Positions 51,745-59,856 of a DNA stretch of 64,000 nt are shown in pieces (the stretch's first letter is position 1; the number at the start of each line of letters is the position of its first letter). A model generated the notes under the pieces. That model did no database searches. It was not told the DNA's origin and saw only the letters and a list, made by a program, of their open reading frames with translations. A program made the translations under genes and the position numbers. This stretch comes from Orbaceae bacterium lpD04. Lineage in GTDB: Bacteria; Pseudomonadota; Gammaproteobacteria; Enterobacterales; Orbaceae. Location: positions 277,488-341,487 of the forward strand of contig CP133967.1 of the NCBI GenBank assembly GCA_036251935.1, written 5' to 3'.

Positions 51745-52470
51745 ATGTTATCAATTGAGCAACTGAGTATATCGCGCCATGCGGGCAGTACTGATTTTCA
51801 AGTTAGCCTACCCTCACTATCACTTGAATTGGGTAATATTGTCGTTTTACAAGGGGATAGTGGCTGCGGTAAAAGTACTTTACTTGAAATGATCGGCATG
51901 ATTTTAAAACCCGATCAAGTTGCGAGTTATCGGCTATCTTTTGCGGATAATAGTATTGATATTGCAAATATTATCAAACATAATCAGCAAGATAAGCTTG
52001 CTCAACTTCGAGCCGCTTATTTTGGGTTTGTGCCACAGACGGGTGGATTACTGCCATTTTTAACGGTTAAAGATAATATTTTGTTACCATTACAATTGTT
52101 ACGGAAACGGTTGGATCAACAGCGTTTGCAGGTTCTTATTGAAAAATTGGGTATTGCACATCTATTAAACAAATATCCAAAACAGCTATCAATTGGTGAG
52201 AGGCAAAGAGCCTCTTTTATTCGTGCAATTATTCATAAACCATTGTTATTATTAGCTGATGAACCTACTTCAGCTCTTGACCCATACAATGCAAATCTTT
52301 TATTTAATCTCATCATCGAGCAGGCCAAAATAGATAATATCGCCGCAATTATTGTGACTCATGAGCAACACCTAGTAAAACAAAAAGGGTTAACCGTGTT
52401 AGAGCCTCAATTAATAAATAAGCAAAAAGCAATATTTTCGCTTAAGGAGCAGGGGAGTCATAATGACTAA
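51745..52470 (+). CDS. TagT-like ABC transporter ATPase (LolD/MacB type)
   Basis: The 241-residue ATPase has Walker A GDSGCGKST at 37-45, Q-loop FVPQTGGLLPFL, signature LSIGERQRASFIRAI (~150), Walker B LLLADEPTSALD, and switch His in VTHEQH. The family is that of LolD, MacB and FtsE, which power mechanical work on envelope partners rather than solute import. It starts directly after the vWA gene stop and overlaps the permease gene by 8 bp. With that permease, the FGE protein and the lipoprotein it forms a block equivalent to TagTSRQ of Pseudomonas type VI secretion. Lol-type lipoprotein sorting is the alternative, but the neighbours argue against it. Confidence 0.85.
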   Translation: MLSIEQLSISRHAGSTDFQVSLPSLSLELGNIVVLQGDSGCGKSTLLEMIGMILKPDQVASYRLSFADNSIDIANIIKHNQQDKLAQLRAAYFGFVPQTGGLLPFLTVKDNILLPLQLLRKRLDQQRLQVLIEKLGIAHLLNKYPKQLSIGERQRASFIRAIIHKPLLLLADEPTSALDPYNANLLFNLIIEQAKIDNIAAIIVTHEQHLVKQKGLTVLEPQLINKQKAIFSLKEQGSHND

Positions 52471-53686
52471 GCATTCACTCTCTTATTTGTTAATTATACG
52501 ATTGGCGCTCAAAGATCTTTATTATGATAAAAAAGTCTCATTTTGTATCTGTGCTTTGATTATCTCTGTTATCACGCCATTATTACTACTATTTAGCCTA
52601 AAATTTGGTGTCGTATCACAGTTACGGCATCAGTTGATGAACGATCCTCAAAATCTTGAAATTAAAGTTGTAGGTAATTTACAGCTTAATGATGCGATCT
52701 TTACTTGGATACAAGCGCAGCCAGAAACGGCATTTGTGATCCCCCTAACTCGTTCTTTAAATACACAAGCGGATTTGATGGCAGGCCGTAATTTATTTGT
52801 TAATAATGCCGAAATGATCCCAACAGCTAACGGCGATCCAATCACAAAGGGACTACCGTCTATTACTATGCCTGATCAAGTCATTATTAGTGGGCTTACA
52901 GCTGAAAAGCTAAGTGCTAAAGTCGGTGACGTTATCAAGTTAGTGATTACTCGCCAATTAGATGGAAAAATTGAGAAGGGATTAACAGCGCTAACCGTAA
53001 TAGGTATTCTACCAGAGCAGCGTTATAGTCGCGCTGCCGTTTTTGTTTCCCTTGATTTATTAATTACAACAGAAGATTTTTATGATGGCTATCTTAGTGA
53101 TACCTTTTTAACAGGTACGGGAAAGACGGTAGCACCAAAGCACTCAGATTTTGCTAGAGCAAGAATTTATGCAAAATCACTTGAAAATGTTGCGAGCCTT
53201 GCATTTAAACTTCGATCTCAAAATATTGAAACGCGAACGCAGGCTACGGCCATTGAAAACATGCAAGCTATCGATCGGGTCTTAGGATTTATTTTTAGTG
53301 TTATTGCTGTCACATCGATTTTAGGATGTATCTTAGCTTTTGTCGGGACTTTTTGGGTTAATATAGAGCGTAAGCGTAAGGATATTGCATTTATGCGATT
53401 ACTTGGCTTGGGGCCTTTATCGATTATTGGTTTTTTGATCATACAATCGGTAGTACTTAGCTGCATTGCCTTCATTATTTCATGTTTACTATTTTTGATA
53501 GGTAATTATGCTTTCAATGTCGTATTAGGCGATAATCTCGTTTCACAACCGATGGTAAGTCAATTACAGCTATATCATTTTGGTATTGCTTTTATTACAA
53601 CATTACTTATTTCGTTACTCGTTGTTGGTATAGGAGGAGTGCGTGCAGTTAAAATCGAACCCGCAGAAAGCTTGCGAGAAGTTTAA
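52463..53686 (+). CDS. TagS-like FtsX/LolE-type permease
   Basis: The 407-residue membrane protein has the MacB/FtsX layout: one N-terminal helix (~25-45), a large periplasmic domain (~46-275), and three C-terminal helices (~280-300, ~320-350, ~375-395). The conserved end is GIGGVRAVKIEPAESLREV. It pairs with the ATPase, whose gene it overlaps by 8 bp. In the type VI TagTS pair this complex senses or transmits an envelope signal. The final 44 bp also encode the start of the next gene. Confidence 0.85.
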   Translation: MTKHSLSYLLIIRLALKDLYYDKKVSFCICALIISVITPLLLLFSLKFGVVSQLRHQLMNDPQNLEIKVVGNLQLNDAIFTWIQAQPETAFVIPLTRSLNTQADLMAGRNLFVNNAEMIPTANGDPITKGLPSITMPDQVIISGLTAEKLSAKVGDVIKLVITRQLDGKIEKGLTALTVIGILPEQRYSRAAVFVSLDLLITTEDFYDGYLSDTFLTGTGKTVAPKHSDFARARIYAKSLENVASLAFKLRSQNIETRTQATAIENMQAIDRVLGFIFSVIAVTSILGCILAFVGTFWVNIERKRKDIAFMRLLGLGPLSIIGFLIIQSVVLSCIAFIISCLLFLIGNYAFNVVLGDNLVSQPMVSQLQLYHFGIAFITTLLISLLVVGIGGVRAVKIEPAESLREV

Positions 53687-55265
53687 GAAAATAATAAAAC
53701 GAAGTGCGGTTTTTTATTCGGCTCTAATTTTATGCATCAACGTTGCAAATGCTGCCGCATGGGACATTAAATTTTTTAATCCAAAGCCATTAGCTGATGA
53801 TGTCATTTTGCCAATGCCTTGTGACGGCAGCTTTGTGATGCGTAAAATATATACCCCAACTGCAAAACCACTTGATGATATTAAAATTATACTCGGTAAC
53901 GATAATAAAGAGCTTGGATTTGCTGAATATGCAACACCTAATTATATTGCTGGTAGCTTTATTGATACTACCGATGCTCGTTATTATTTATTAGGTAAAT
54001 ATGAGATATCTCAATTGCAATATCAATCGGTCATGAATGATAAGTGCCCGACACCTAAATTATCTCTTTTGATGCCAATTACTGGAATAAGTTGGTTTGA
54101 CGCTGTGAGTTTTTCAAATAAATACACACAATGGCTACTAAAACATCATCCTAAAGTGATACCTCATTATAATCAGGTTCCTGGCTATTTACGCTTACCT
54201 ACTAATAATGAGTGGGAATATGCGCTTCGCGGTGGCGTAAATGTGAGTGAGTCAGAATTTAGAGAACAGCGATTTCCGATGCAAAAGGGCTCAATTGAAC
54301 AGTATGCTTGGTTTTCTGGCGCTAAATCTGCTAATGGTAAATTACAATTAATTGGACGATTAGAACCAAATCCTTTAGGGCTTCATGATATGTTAGGTAA
54401 TGCTAGCGAAATGATGTTTGATTCTTTCAAAATGAATAAACTCGATCGTTATCATGGGCAACAAGGGGCAATGACGGTTAGAGGCGGAAGTTATTTAACC
54501 TCTGAATCTCAGCTGGCTTCTTCACTACGTTTAGAAAAACCTTATTATGATAGTAATACCGGGCTTGCTTATCAAAGCAAAGATTTAGGCTTTCGTCTTG
54601 CACTTACATCCGAGGTGATAGCATCTAATACTCAAATTCAAGCGCTAGATAAAGAATGGCTAGCACTAGGTAATACATCAGGCAATGATAATAATGTGGT
54701 TGGCGAATTAGAAAAAATCACCGATAAAGTCAATGATGAAAAAACCAAGAAAGAGTTAAATCAATTAAATAACTTACTTCGTAGTGCAAACCAAGCTCGT
54801 GATGAACAGCGAGATCGCTCCATTCAATCTGCATTACAGTTAGGTGCTTTTTTATGTGCTAACGTATCTGATCTACAGAGTAAATTTGAGTATAATAATA
54901 ATTTGTACTCATTAATGACTAGCGATATTTGTGATATGGCTGAAGCCGATTCACTTGATGAGTCAAATATATGTTCTTTAGCTAAATTAAATAATCTTAA
55001 ATCGACGGTTGCGGAGTCAGAAGCTGCTCGTGATTTTATCTTAAAATATTACGCAGATACAATTGTTAATACTTCATCTAACTACGCCAAAAATAATATC
55101 GATGATCAAGTGATCACAACAACTTTCATATTAGATAAAAATGGCAAAGCGAATATCGCCGATTATTTAAAATTACATATTAAGCATATTAATACTTATT
55201 TTAAAACAGGTAAGGTTGATCGCAGTATTTGGTTGCAGCAATGTAATGATATAAAAAATAAATAA
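53643..55265 (+). CDS. TagR-like periplasmic FGE/SUMF1-domain protein
   Basis: The start is GTG at 53643, inside the permease gene, set by a perfect AGGAGG at 53632-53637. A signal peptide runs to ~36 (NVANA-AAW). Residues ~75-325 form a formylglycine-generating-enzyme-like domain: YEISQLQYQSVMN, GISWFDAVSFSNKYTQWL, YLRLPTNNEWEYALRGG, NPLGLHDMLGNASEMM, VRGGSYLT and DLGFRLAL. The enzymatic Cys pair of true FGEs is not seen, so it is likely a binding protein. TagR of the type VI threonine phosphorylation pathway has the same domain and promotes PpkA activity. The C-terminal ~200 residues are a helical, coiled-coil-like extension with Cys. Confidence 0.85.
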   Translation: MQLKSNPQKACEKFKKIIKRSAVFYSALILCINVANAAAWDIKFFNPKPLADDVILPMPCDGSFVMRKIYTPTAKPLDDIKIILGNDNKELGFAEYATPNYIAGSFIDTTDARYYLLGKYEISQLQYQSVMNDKCPTPKLSLLMPITGISWFDAVSFSNKYTQWLLKHHPKVIPHYNQVPGYLRLPTNNEWEYALRGGVNVSESEFREQRFPMQKGSIEQYAWFSGAKSANGKLQLIGRLEPNPLGLHDMLGNASEMMFDSFKMNKLDRYHGQQGAMTVRGGSYLTSESQLASSLRLEKPYYDSNTGLAYQSKDLGFRLALTSEVIASNTQIQALDKEWLALGNTSGNDNNVVGELEKITDKVNDEKTKKELNQLNNLLRSANQARDEQRDRSIQSALQLGAFLCANVSDLQSKFEYNNNLYSLMTSDICDMAEADSLDESNICSLAKLNNLKSTVAESEAARDFILKYYADTIVNTSSNYAKNNIDDQVITTTFILDKNGKANIADYLKLHIKHINTYFKTGKVDRSIWLQQCNDIKNK

Positions 55266-55276
55266 TAGGGTAAATT

Positions 55277-55981
55277 ATGATAGAAAATTTCAAAATAGTA
55301 GCAAAAGCGCCACTGGTATTAGTATTTTGTTTTGCATTAATACTATCGGGCTGCCAAGCAATGAATAACTCTTCTGTTGATCCTGAATTAACTAATAATA
55401 ACTCTGCAGAGTTTTTTAGTAAATCTGGCTGGCAGGCATGTGCTATGGGTGCAGGTATTGGTGGAATAGGGTGCTATTTAATTAATCAAAAAAATCCTGC
55501 GGCTTGTTTGGTTGCAGCTGCCGTTTCGTGTGGTATTGCAATGGGCGGAAATTATTATTTAGATGCTAAAAGATCTCAATATGCTAACGAAGAACAGCGT
55601 TTAAATGCCTATATCGAGGATGTAAAGGCAAATACTGCACAAGTAAAACTCGTTAGTGATAGTGCCAAAAAGGTACTTGATAAAAATTTAGCAACGTTAA
55701 AAATATTAGACAAACAAATTGCAGAAAACAAGCTTAATACCGATGAAGCTCAACAACAATTAAAAAGTATTGATGCTAATATTTCTTATCTTAATGAAAA
55801 ATTAGCGAATATGAAAACGACAGAAAAAGATTGGCGTACGATTTCTACCAAAGAAAAAGGATCAGGAGTTAATGTTGCTAAACTTGATGCACAAATCACT
55901 CAGTTAAATAAACAAATTACCGTATTAGAGAAACAGATTAATCTTGTTACTCAACAGCGCTCAGCATTAAGGATTGCATAA
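55277..55981 (+). CDS. TagQ-position lipoprotein with glycine-rich segment and coiled coil
   Basis: The 234-residue protein has a lipoprotein signal with lipobox LSGC (Cys ~26), a Gly/Ala-rich hydrophobic segment (~50-95, MGAGIGGIGCYL...GIAMGGNYYLD) that could insert in or pack on a membrane, then a long Lys/Gln/Asn-rich coiled coil (~100-234). Its place after the FGE gene is that of TagQ, the outer-membrane lipoprotein of the TagQRST set; I make the link by position and lipidation only. The stop overlaps the next ATG by one base. Confidence 0.72.
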   Translation: MIENFKIVAKAPLVLVFCFALILSGCQAMNNSSVDPELTNNNSAEFFSKSGWQACAMGAGIGGIGCYLINQKNPAACLVAAAVSCGIAMGGNYYLDAKRSQYANEEQRLNAYIEDVKANTAQVKLVSDSAKKVLDKNLATLKILDKQIAENKLNTDEAQQQLKSIDANISYLNEKLANMKTTEKDWRTISTKEKGSGVNVAKLDAQITQLNKQITVLEKQINLVTQQRSALRIA

Positions 55982-56466
55982 TGAAAAAAATGATTAGTTT
56001 ACTATTTATCTCTAGTCTTAGTTTGGTTGGTTGCACGACAACTGATACGACAATTTGTGATCCAACTAATAAGAATTTAGGCATTTTGGATAAAATGAGC
56101 TGTAATTTTTCGGGGCACTATCAAGAACGTGTTGATCAAAAAACGCAAATATTAATCGATGAACAAGCCACAAACAGCCAGTTTAAAGCACTATATGCAG
56201 AAATTGAAAAACAAAAAAATGATTCGTCAGCAAATGTGAAGCAAAAGCAAGCCGACTTAAATCGATTACAAAAAAACTTAACGCAATTGACTGATGAGCT
56301 AAAACAAAAAGCGATCGGGCGAGATGACTTACAACAGCAAATTAAAGATATTGATCAGCAACTTAATACAGTAAAAAATAGTTCTAGCTCTGAAATTGAA
56401 AAACAAGTTGAATTGGATTCGCTTAATAATAAGTTAAAAAAATTACAAAAAGCATTAAGTTTGTAG
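55981..56466 (+). CDS. Coiled-coil lipoprotein
   Basis: The 161-residue protein has lipobox LVGC (Cys ~18) followed by a short Cys-containing stretch and a charged coiled coil (~55-160, many Lys, Gln, Asp and Leu heptads). I do not recognise a family. It is coupled to the preceding lipoprotein gene (one-base overlap), and the two have similar layouts, so they may pair through their coiled coils or be old duplicates. Confidence 0.7.
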   Translation: MKKMISLLFISSLSLVGCTTTDTTICDPTNKNLGILDKMSCNFSGHYQERVDQKTQILIDEQATNSQFKALYAEIEKQKNDSSANVKQKQADLNRLQKNLTQLTDELKQKAIGRDDLQQQIKDIDQQLNTVKNSSSSEIEKQVELDSLNNKLKKLQKALSL

Positions 56467-56534
56467 AATCAATGTGATGGCCAGATATTGTTATAATCCT
56501 GATAAGCAAGCATAAACAGTAATAGAGAAGCAAA

Positions 56535-57914
56535 ATGCAAAGAATCCAGAGTGTGACGTTTGATCAGCAAAATGCAGAAAAAAACAAATTGCTAAGTGAA
56601 TATACTGAGTTTTTGCAACTGTTGGAACCTCATATATCGACTCGTACATTATCTGTTTTAGCAATGCCGAAGTTATTAAAGGATTCTAACCAATTAGGTT
56701 GGTATACCAAACTTGAAGGTCAACCGGCACTATTAAAAAATATTACTGATGAATCTCAGCTACGTGATCTCAAGTTAACATTAGAAAGTCGGTTGAATGA
56801 TATCGATATAGTAATTAAACAATTATTGGTATCAACATCCCTCAGTACCGAACAAAAAAATATATTATCCAATTGGTTTCCTCGACTCGCAACTCATTAT
56901 AATCCAATCTACATCATTAATAATGATCCCGTAGTGATTTATGATTTTGAGCAGCCTTTATTATTACCTACCGTTATCAATGGCGCTAAGTTATTTTCGC
57001 GTTGGTGGCATTTTGCACTGTTAGCACTGGTATTGTTAGGATTATTATGGCTACTTTGGTATCTGTTTTGCCCACAGTCCAAAAAATTGGAGCTTATTGA
57101 TGATGTTCCGGTTATTGAGTCAGTGATTGAACCTGAATTTATACCTAAAGTAGAGCCTGAACCTGAACCGATCCCCCAAATTGAACCTCAAGTACCGGTT
57201 GTTAATAACGATCCAAATTGTATTACCAAAGAGGAAATAATTAAAAATAAGCATCCATCTCGTATGGTATTGATTTTTGATAACTCTGCGTCAATGTATT
57301 TAACCCTTGCTGAATCCAATGCCGAAATTGAACGCTATCAAAATACTGACTTTAGTTATTTAACTCGGCAACAAATTGCAGACTATGATAAAAAAATGAC
57401 CCGTTTACCCAATCGGTTGTCATCAAGTAAAAAAGTAGCGGCATCAAGTATTGATAAAATTCAATCTAACGTCGATATTGGTTTAGTTATATTAAATAAA
57501 TGCCCAAATGCTGATAAAACTGGATTTTATAGCAGTAGTAATCGAAGCGTATTAAAGAACAAAATTTCAAAACTAGAGCCGCTACAATACAATAGTGCCA
57601 CGCCATTATATAGTGGGGTACAAATTGCAAGTTCAATGCTTGATGGTGTAAATCAAGATGATTATATTTTAATCATTAGTGATGGCGAAGATAACTGTTC
57701 AGATAATAATATTTGTACGTTAGCTCTTTCTATTTCTGCACAAAAACCGAGATTAAAGATTAATATAATCGATATTGCCGGCCTGCATCGAATTGATTGT
57801 GTGGCAAATATGACCGGCGGAAAAGTTTTTATTGCCCAAAATCATCAGCAGATTATTGAGCAAATGAATAAGGCCGTTAAGCAGATGGATATAAGCCGGC
57901 CAGTATGTAAATAG
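56535..57914 (+). CDS. Membrane-anchored vWA-domain protein
   Basis: Last gene of the cluster. The 459 residues comprise a cytosolic helical N-terminal domain (~1-150), one membrane helix (~157-178, WWHFALLALVLLGLLWLLWYLF), a Pro/Glu repeat linker (~195-215, EPEPEPIPQIEPQ), and a periplasmic vWA domain (~235-455). The MIDAS motif is LIFDNSASMY (DxSxS at 249-253) with Thr in SATPLYSG and Asp in IISDGEDNC. Cys residues (CPNAD, DNCSDNNIC, IDCVAN, RPVCK) fit periplasmic disulfides. It starts 68 bp after the lipoprotein gene. The layout resembles PpkA (cytosolic domain, helix, periplasmic vWA) but with no kinase motifs in the N-terminal part. Confidence 0.8.
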   Translation: MQRIQSVTFDQQNAEKNKLLSEYTEFLQLLEPHISTRTLSVLAMPKLLKDSNQLGWYTKLEGQPALLKNITDESQLRDLKLTLESRLNDIDIVIKQLLVSTSLSTEQKNILSNWFPRLATHYNPIYIINNDPVVIYDFEQPLLLPTVINGAKLFSRWWHFALLALVLLGLLWLLWYLFCPQSKKLELIDDVPVIESVIEPEFIPKVEPEPEPIPQIEPQVPVVNNDPNCITKEEIIKNKHPSRMVLIFDNSASMYLTLAESNAEIERYQNTDFSYLTRQQIADYDKKMTRLPNRLSSSKKVAASSIDKIQSNVDIGLVILNKCPNADKTGFYSSSNRSVLKNKISKLEPLQYNSATPLYSGVQIASSMLDGVNQDDYILIISDGEDNCSDNNICTLALSISAQKPRLKINIIDIAGLHRIDCVANMTGGKVFIAQNHQQIIEQMNKAVKQMDISRPVCK

Positions 57915-58024
57915 GTATTGGTAGTGTCGTTATACTTACTTTTCATCTATCTTTTACTTAAAAAGTCTAAGAAGTAAGCTATTTTAGCCTATTCGTTTTA
58001 GTTAACACAATTATGAGGTTGCTT

Positions 58025-58603
58025 ATGAGTGGTATTTTAATTTTAAATTCAATGAAAGCGTTTGCCCATTCTGAGGGACATTTAAATACTACATTAGCAG
58101 ATATAGCTCAGCAATATCTTACAAATAAAGGTAATGAGGTAAAAGTTACCATTATTGATAATGGCTATGATGTTGAACAAGAAGTTCAAAAGTATCAATG
58201 GGCTGATATTATTATTTATCAAATGCCCGCTTGGTGGATGGGGGAGCCTTGGATTATGAAAAAATATATCGATGAGGTCTTTACCCAAGGACATACTCGC
58301 CTTTATGCTAGTGATGGTAGAACTCGCTCTGATGCGAGTAAAAAGTATGGTTCTGGTGGGTTATTACAAGGTAAAAAATACCTGTTATCCGTAACTTGGA
58401 ATGCACCTATTGAGGCATTTTCAGAGCCGGATCAGTTTTTTGAAGGTAAAGGCGTTGACATGGTTTACTTTCACTTCCATAAGGCTAATGAATTTTTAGG
58501 GTTAACCGCCTTGCCGACATTTTTATGTACTGATGTGATTAAAAACCCAAATGTTGAACACGATATTGAACGCTATAAAGCACATTTAAATCATATTATT
58601 TAA
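58025..58603 (+). CDS. mdaB: NADPH-quinone reductase MdaB
   Basis: MdaB is a flavodoxin-fold FAD enzyme reducing quinones by two electrons, protecting from oxidative stress. I set the start at 58025 (MSGILILNSMKAFAHS), 192 residues, matching E. coli MdaB (193); an ATG at 58013 would add four residues. Family motifs QMPAWWMGEPWIMKKYIDEVFT, LYASDGRTR, KKYGSGGL and SVTWNAPIEAF are conserved. It is a single gene between the srf cluster and urease, with its own terminator. Confidence 0.94.
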   Translation: MSGILILNSMKAFAHSEGHLNTTLADIAQQYLTNKGNEVKVTIIDNGYDVEQEVQKYQWADIIIYQMPAWWMGEPWIMKKYIDEVFTQGHTRLYASDGRTRSDASKKYGSGGLLQGKKYLLSVTWNAPIEAFSEPDQFFEGKGVDMVYFHFHKANEFLGLTALPTFLCTDVIKNPNVEHDIERYKAHLNHII

Positions 58604-58667
58604 TTGAGTATCAATATTGCTAAATTAATATTTTGGGATTTTATTTTAGCTCGTATTAATATAGGAC

Positions 58668-58690
58668 AAACCGGTTATACCGGTTTTTTT
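58668..58690 (+). terminator. Terminator of mdaB
   Basis: AAACCGG / CCGGTTT with loop TTATA and a following T run. Confidence 0.93.
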
Positions 58691-59043
58691 ATGCGTTAAA
58701 TTTGTTAAATGAATAATCATCCCTATTGTATTTTTGTATAAAATACCTTAAAAAACAGAATGCAAGTCAACCTTAAAGTGTTTGTTTAATATCCATTTAT
58801 TTTGTCATAATAACCGATGAAATAGATACTAATGCGAAGTTGTTAGCTTATTATTTATTTTAATTGAAATTCACATCCATATGATTTTATAAGGGATTAA
58901 CTGTATTTTTGCCATCTTTAATTTTATGCTTTATATATAGTTCTGTGTTGTTTTTGCTATAGAGTTTGTTACAATAAAATAGAAATGTTCGCGGATGTTA
59001 GTCGGTATTGATGAATACCTGTTTTATCAATCGAGGAGGAGTT
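58691..59043. other. Upstream region of the urease operon with candidate promoter
   Basis: The ~350 bp before ureA hold no gene. TTGTTT (58948-58953), a 16-nt spacer and TACAAT (58970-58975) are a reasonable sigma-70 promoter, about 70 bp before the ureA start. No NikR- or UreR-type site is obvious. Confidence 0.45.
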
Positions 59044-59346
59044 ATGCAATTAACCCCAAGGGAAATTGAAAAATTAATGGTTTACACTCTCGCAGATGTG
59101 GCAGAAAGACGTCGCGCACGCGGTGTGAAATTGAATTATCCTGAAGCCGTCGCCATTATTACCGTAACAGCATTAGAAGGTGCTCGAGATGGTGACACGG
59201 TTGAAGATGTTATGAAAAAAGCCTCTACTGTTTTAACTAAAAAGGATGTGATGGATGGGGTTGATGATTTAATTCCAAATGTGCAAGTTGAGGCTATTTT
59301 TACTGATGGCACTCGGCTTGTTACCGTTCATAATCCGATTAAATAA
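59044..59346 (+). CDS. ureA: Urease subunit gamma
   Basis: UreA is the small structural subunit of nickel urease. The ATG at 59044 follows the strong ribosome site GAGGAGGA and gives 100 residues starting [11 protein letters not shown], the family form; upstream in-frame starts add unrelated residues. Motifs [11 protein letters not shown] and [11 protein letters not shown] are conserved, and the end is TVHNPIK. It is the first gene of ureABCEFGD. Confidence 0.97.
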   Translation: MQLTPREIEKLMVYTLADVAERRRARGVKLNYPEAVAIITVTALEGARDGDTVEDVMKKASTVLTKKDVMDGVDDLIPNVQVEAIFTDGTRLVTVHNPIK

Positions 59347-59368
59347 AATCGATAATGAGGTGAAGTAT

Positions 59369-59791
59369 ATGAGTAACACGAAAACTGATGTAAAAGCACC
59401 AATACCATTAGGCGGCGTTATTTTAGCTGATGCACCAATTGAATTTAATACCGACAAATCTGAAACCAAACTTAAAGTCCGCAATACAGGCGATCGGCCA
59501 GTACAAATAGGTTCCCACTTTCACTTCTTTGAAGTTAATCACGCTCTAGAATTTGATCGCTTTGCCGCTTATGGTAAACGTTTAAATATCGCCTCGACAA
59601 CCGCAATACGTTTTGAACCCGGCGATGAAATTGAAGTCTCACTCATTCCTTATGGCGGTAAGCAAACTGTTTATGGATTTAATAACCTTATTGATGGGTG
59701 GGCGGGCGATAACGTTGCAGCCACTGACCGCCCAGCAAAGACAATTGCGCTCAATCAAGCAATTGCACGTGGTTTTAAACATAAAAAATAG
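59369..59791 (+). CDS. ureB: Urease subunit beta
   Basis: The structural subunit UreB has 140 residues from the ATG at 59369, preceded by GAGGTGAAG. Family signatures: IPLGGVILADAPIEFN, VRNTGDRPVQIGSHFHFFEVN, and RPAKTIALNQAIARGFKH near the end. The C-terminus is longer than the minimal ~100-residue UreB. The frame stays open upstream into ureA, but that extension is not coding. It lies 22 bp after ureA. Confidence 0.96.
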   Translation: MSNTKTDVKAPIPLGGVILADAPIEFNTDKSETKLKVRNTGDRPVQIGSHFHFFEVNHALEFDRFAAYGKRLNIASTTAIRFEPGDEIEVSLIPYGGKQTVYGFNNLIDGWAGDNVAATDRPAKTIALNQAIARGFKHKK

Positions 59792-59856
59792 TCATTGTGT
59801 CATTTGTCAGTCATGACATATGACGGTGTACCATCTTAACTTTAAAGGTAAAGATC

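Noticed and set aside
51745..53686. LolCDE lipoprotein-sorting genes
   Set aside because: There is one permease instead of the LolC/LolE pair, and the neighbours (FGE protein, vWA proteins, lipoproteins) fit TagTS better.
53643..55265. Active formylglycine-generating enzyme or sulfatase activator
   Set aside because: I could not see the catalytic Cys pair of true FGEs in the C-terminal part of the domain, and no sulfatase is nearby.
41526..57914. A type VI secretion locus
   Set aside because: No TssB/C, Hcp, VgrG, TssJLM or ClpV homologue is present; only the Tag-like sensor and vWA proteins resemble it.
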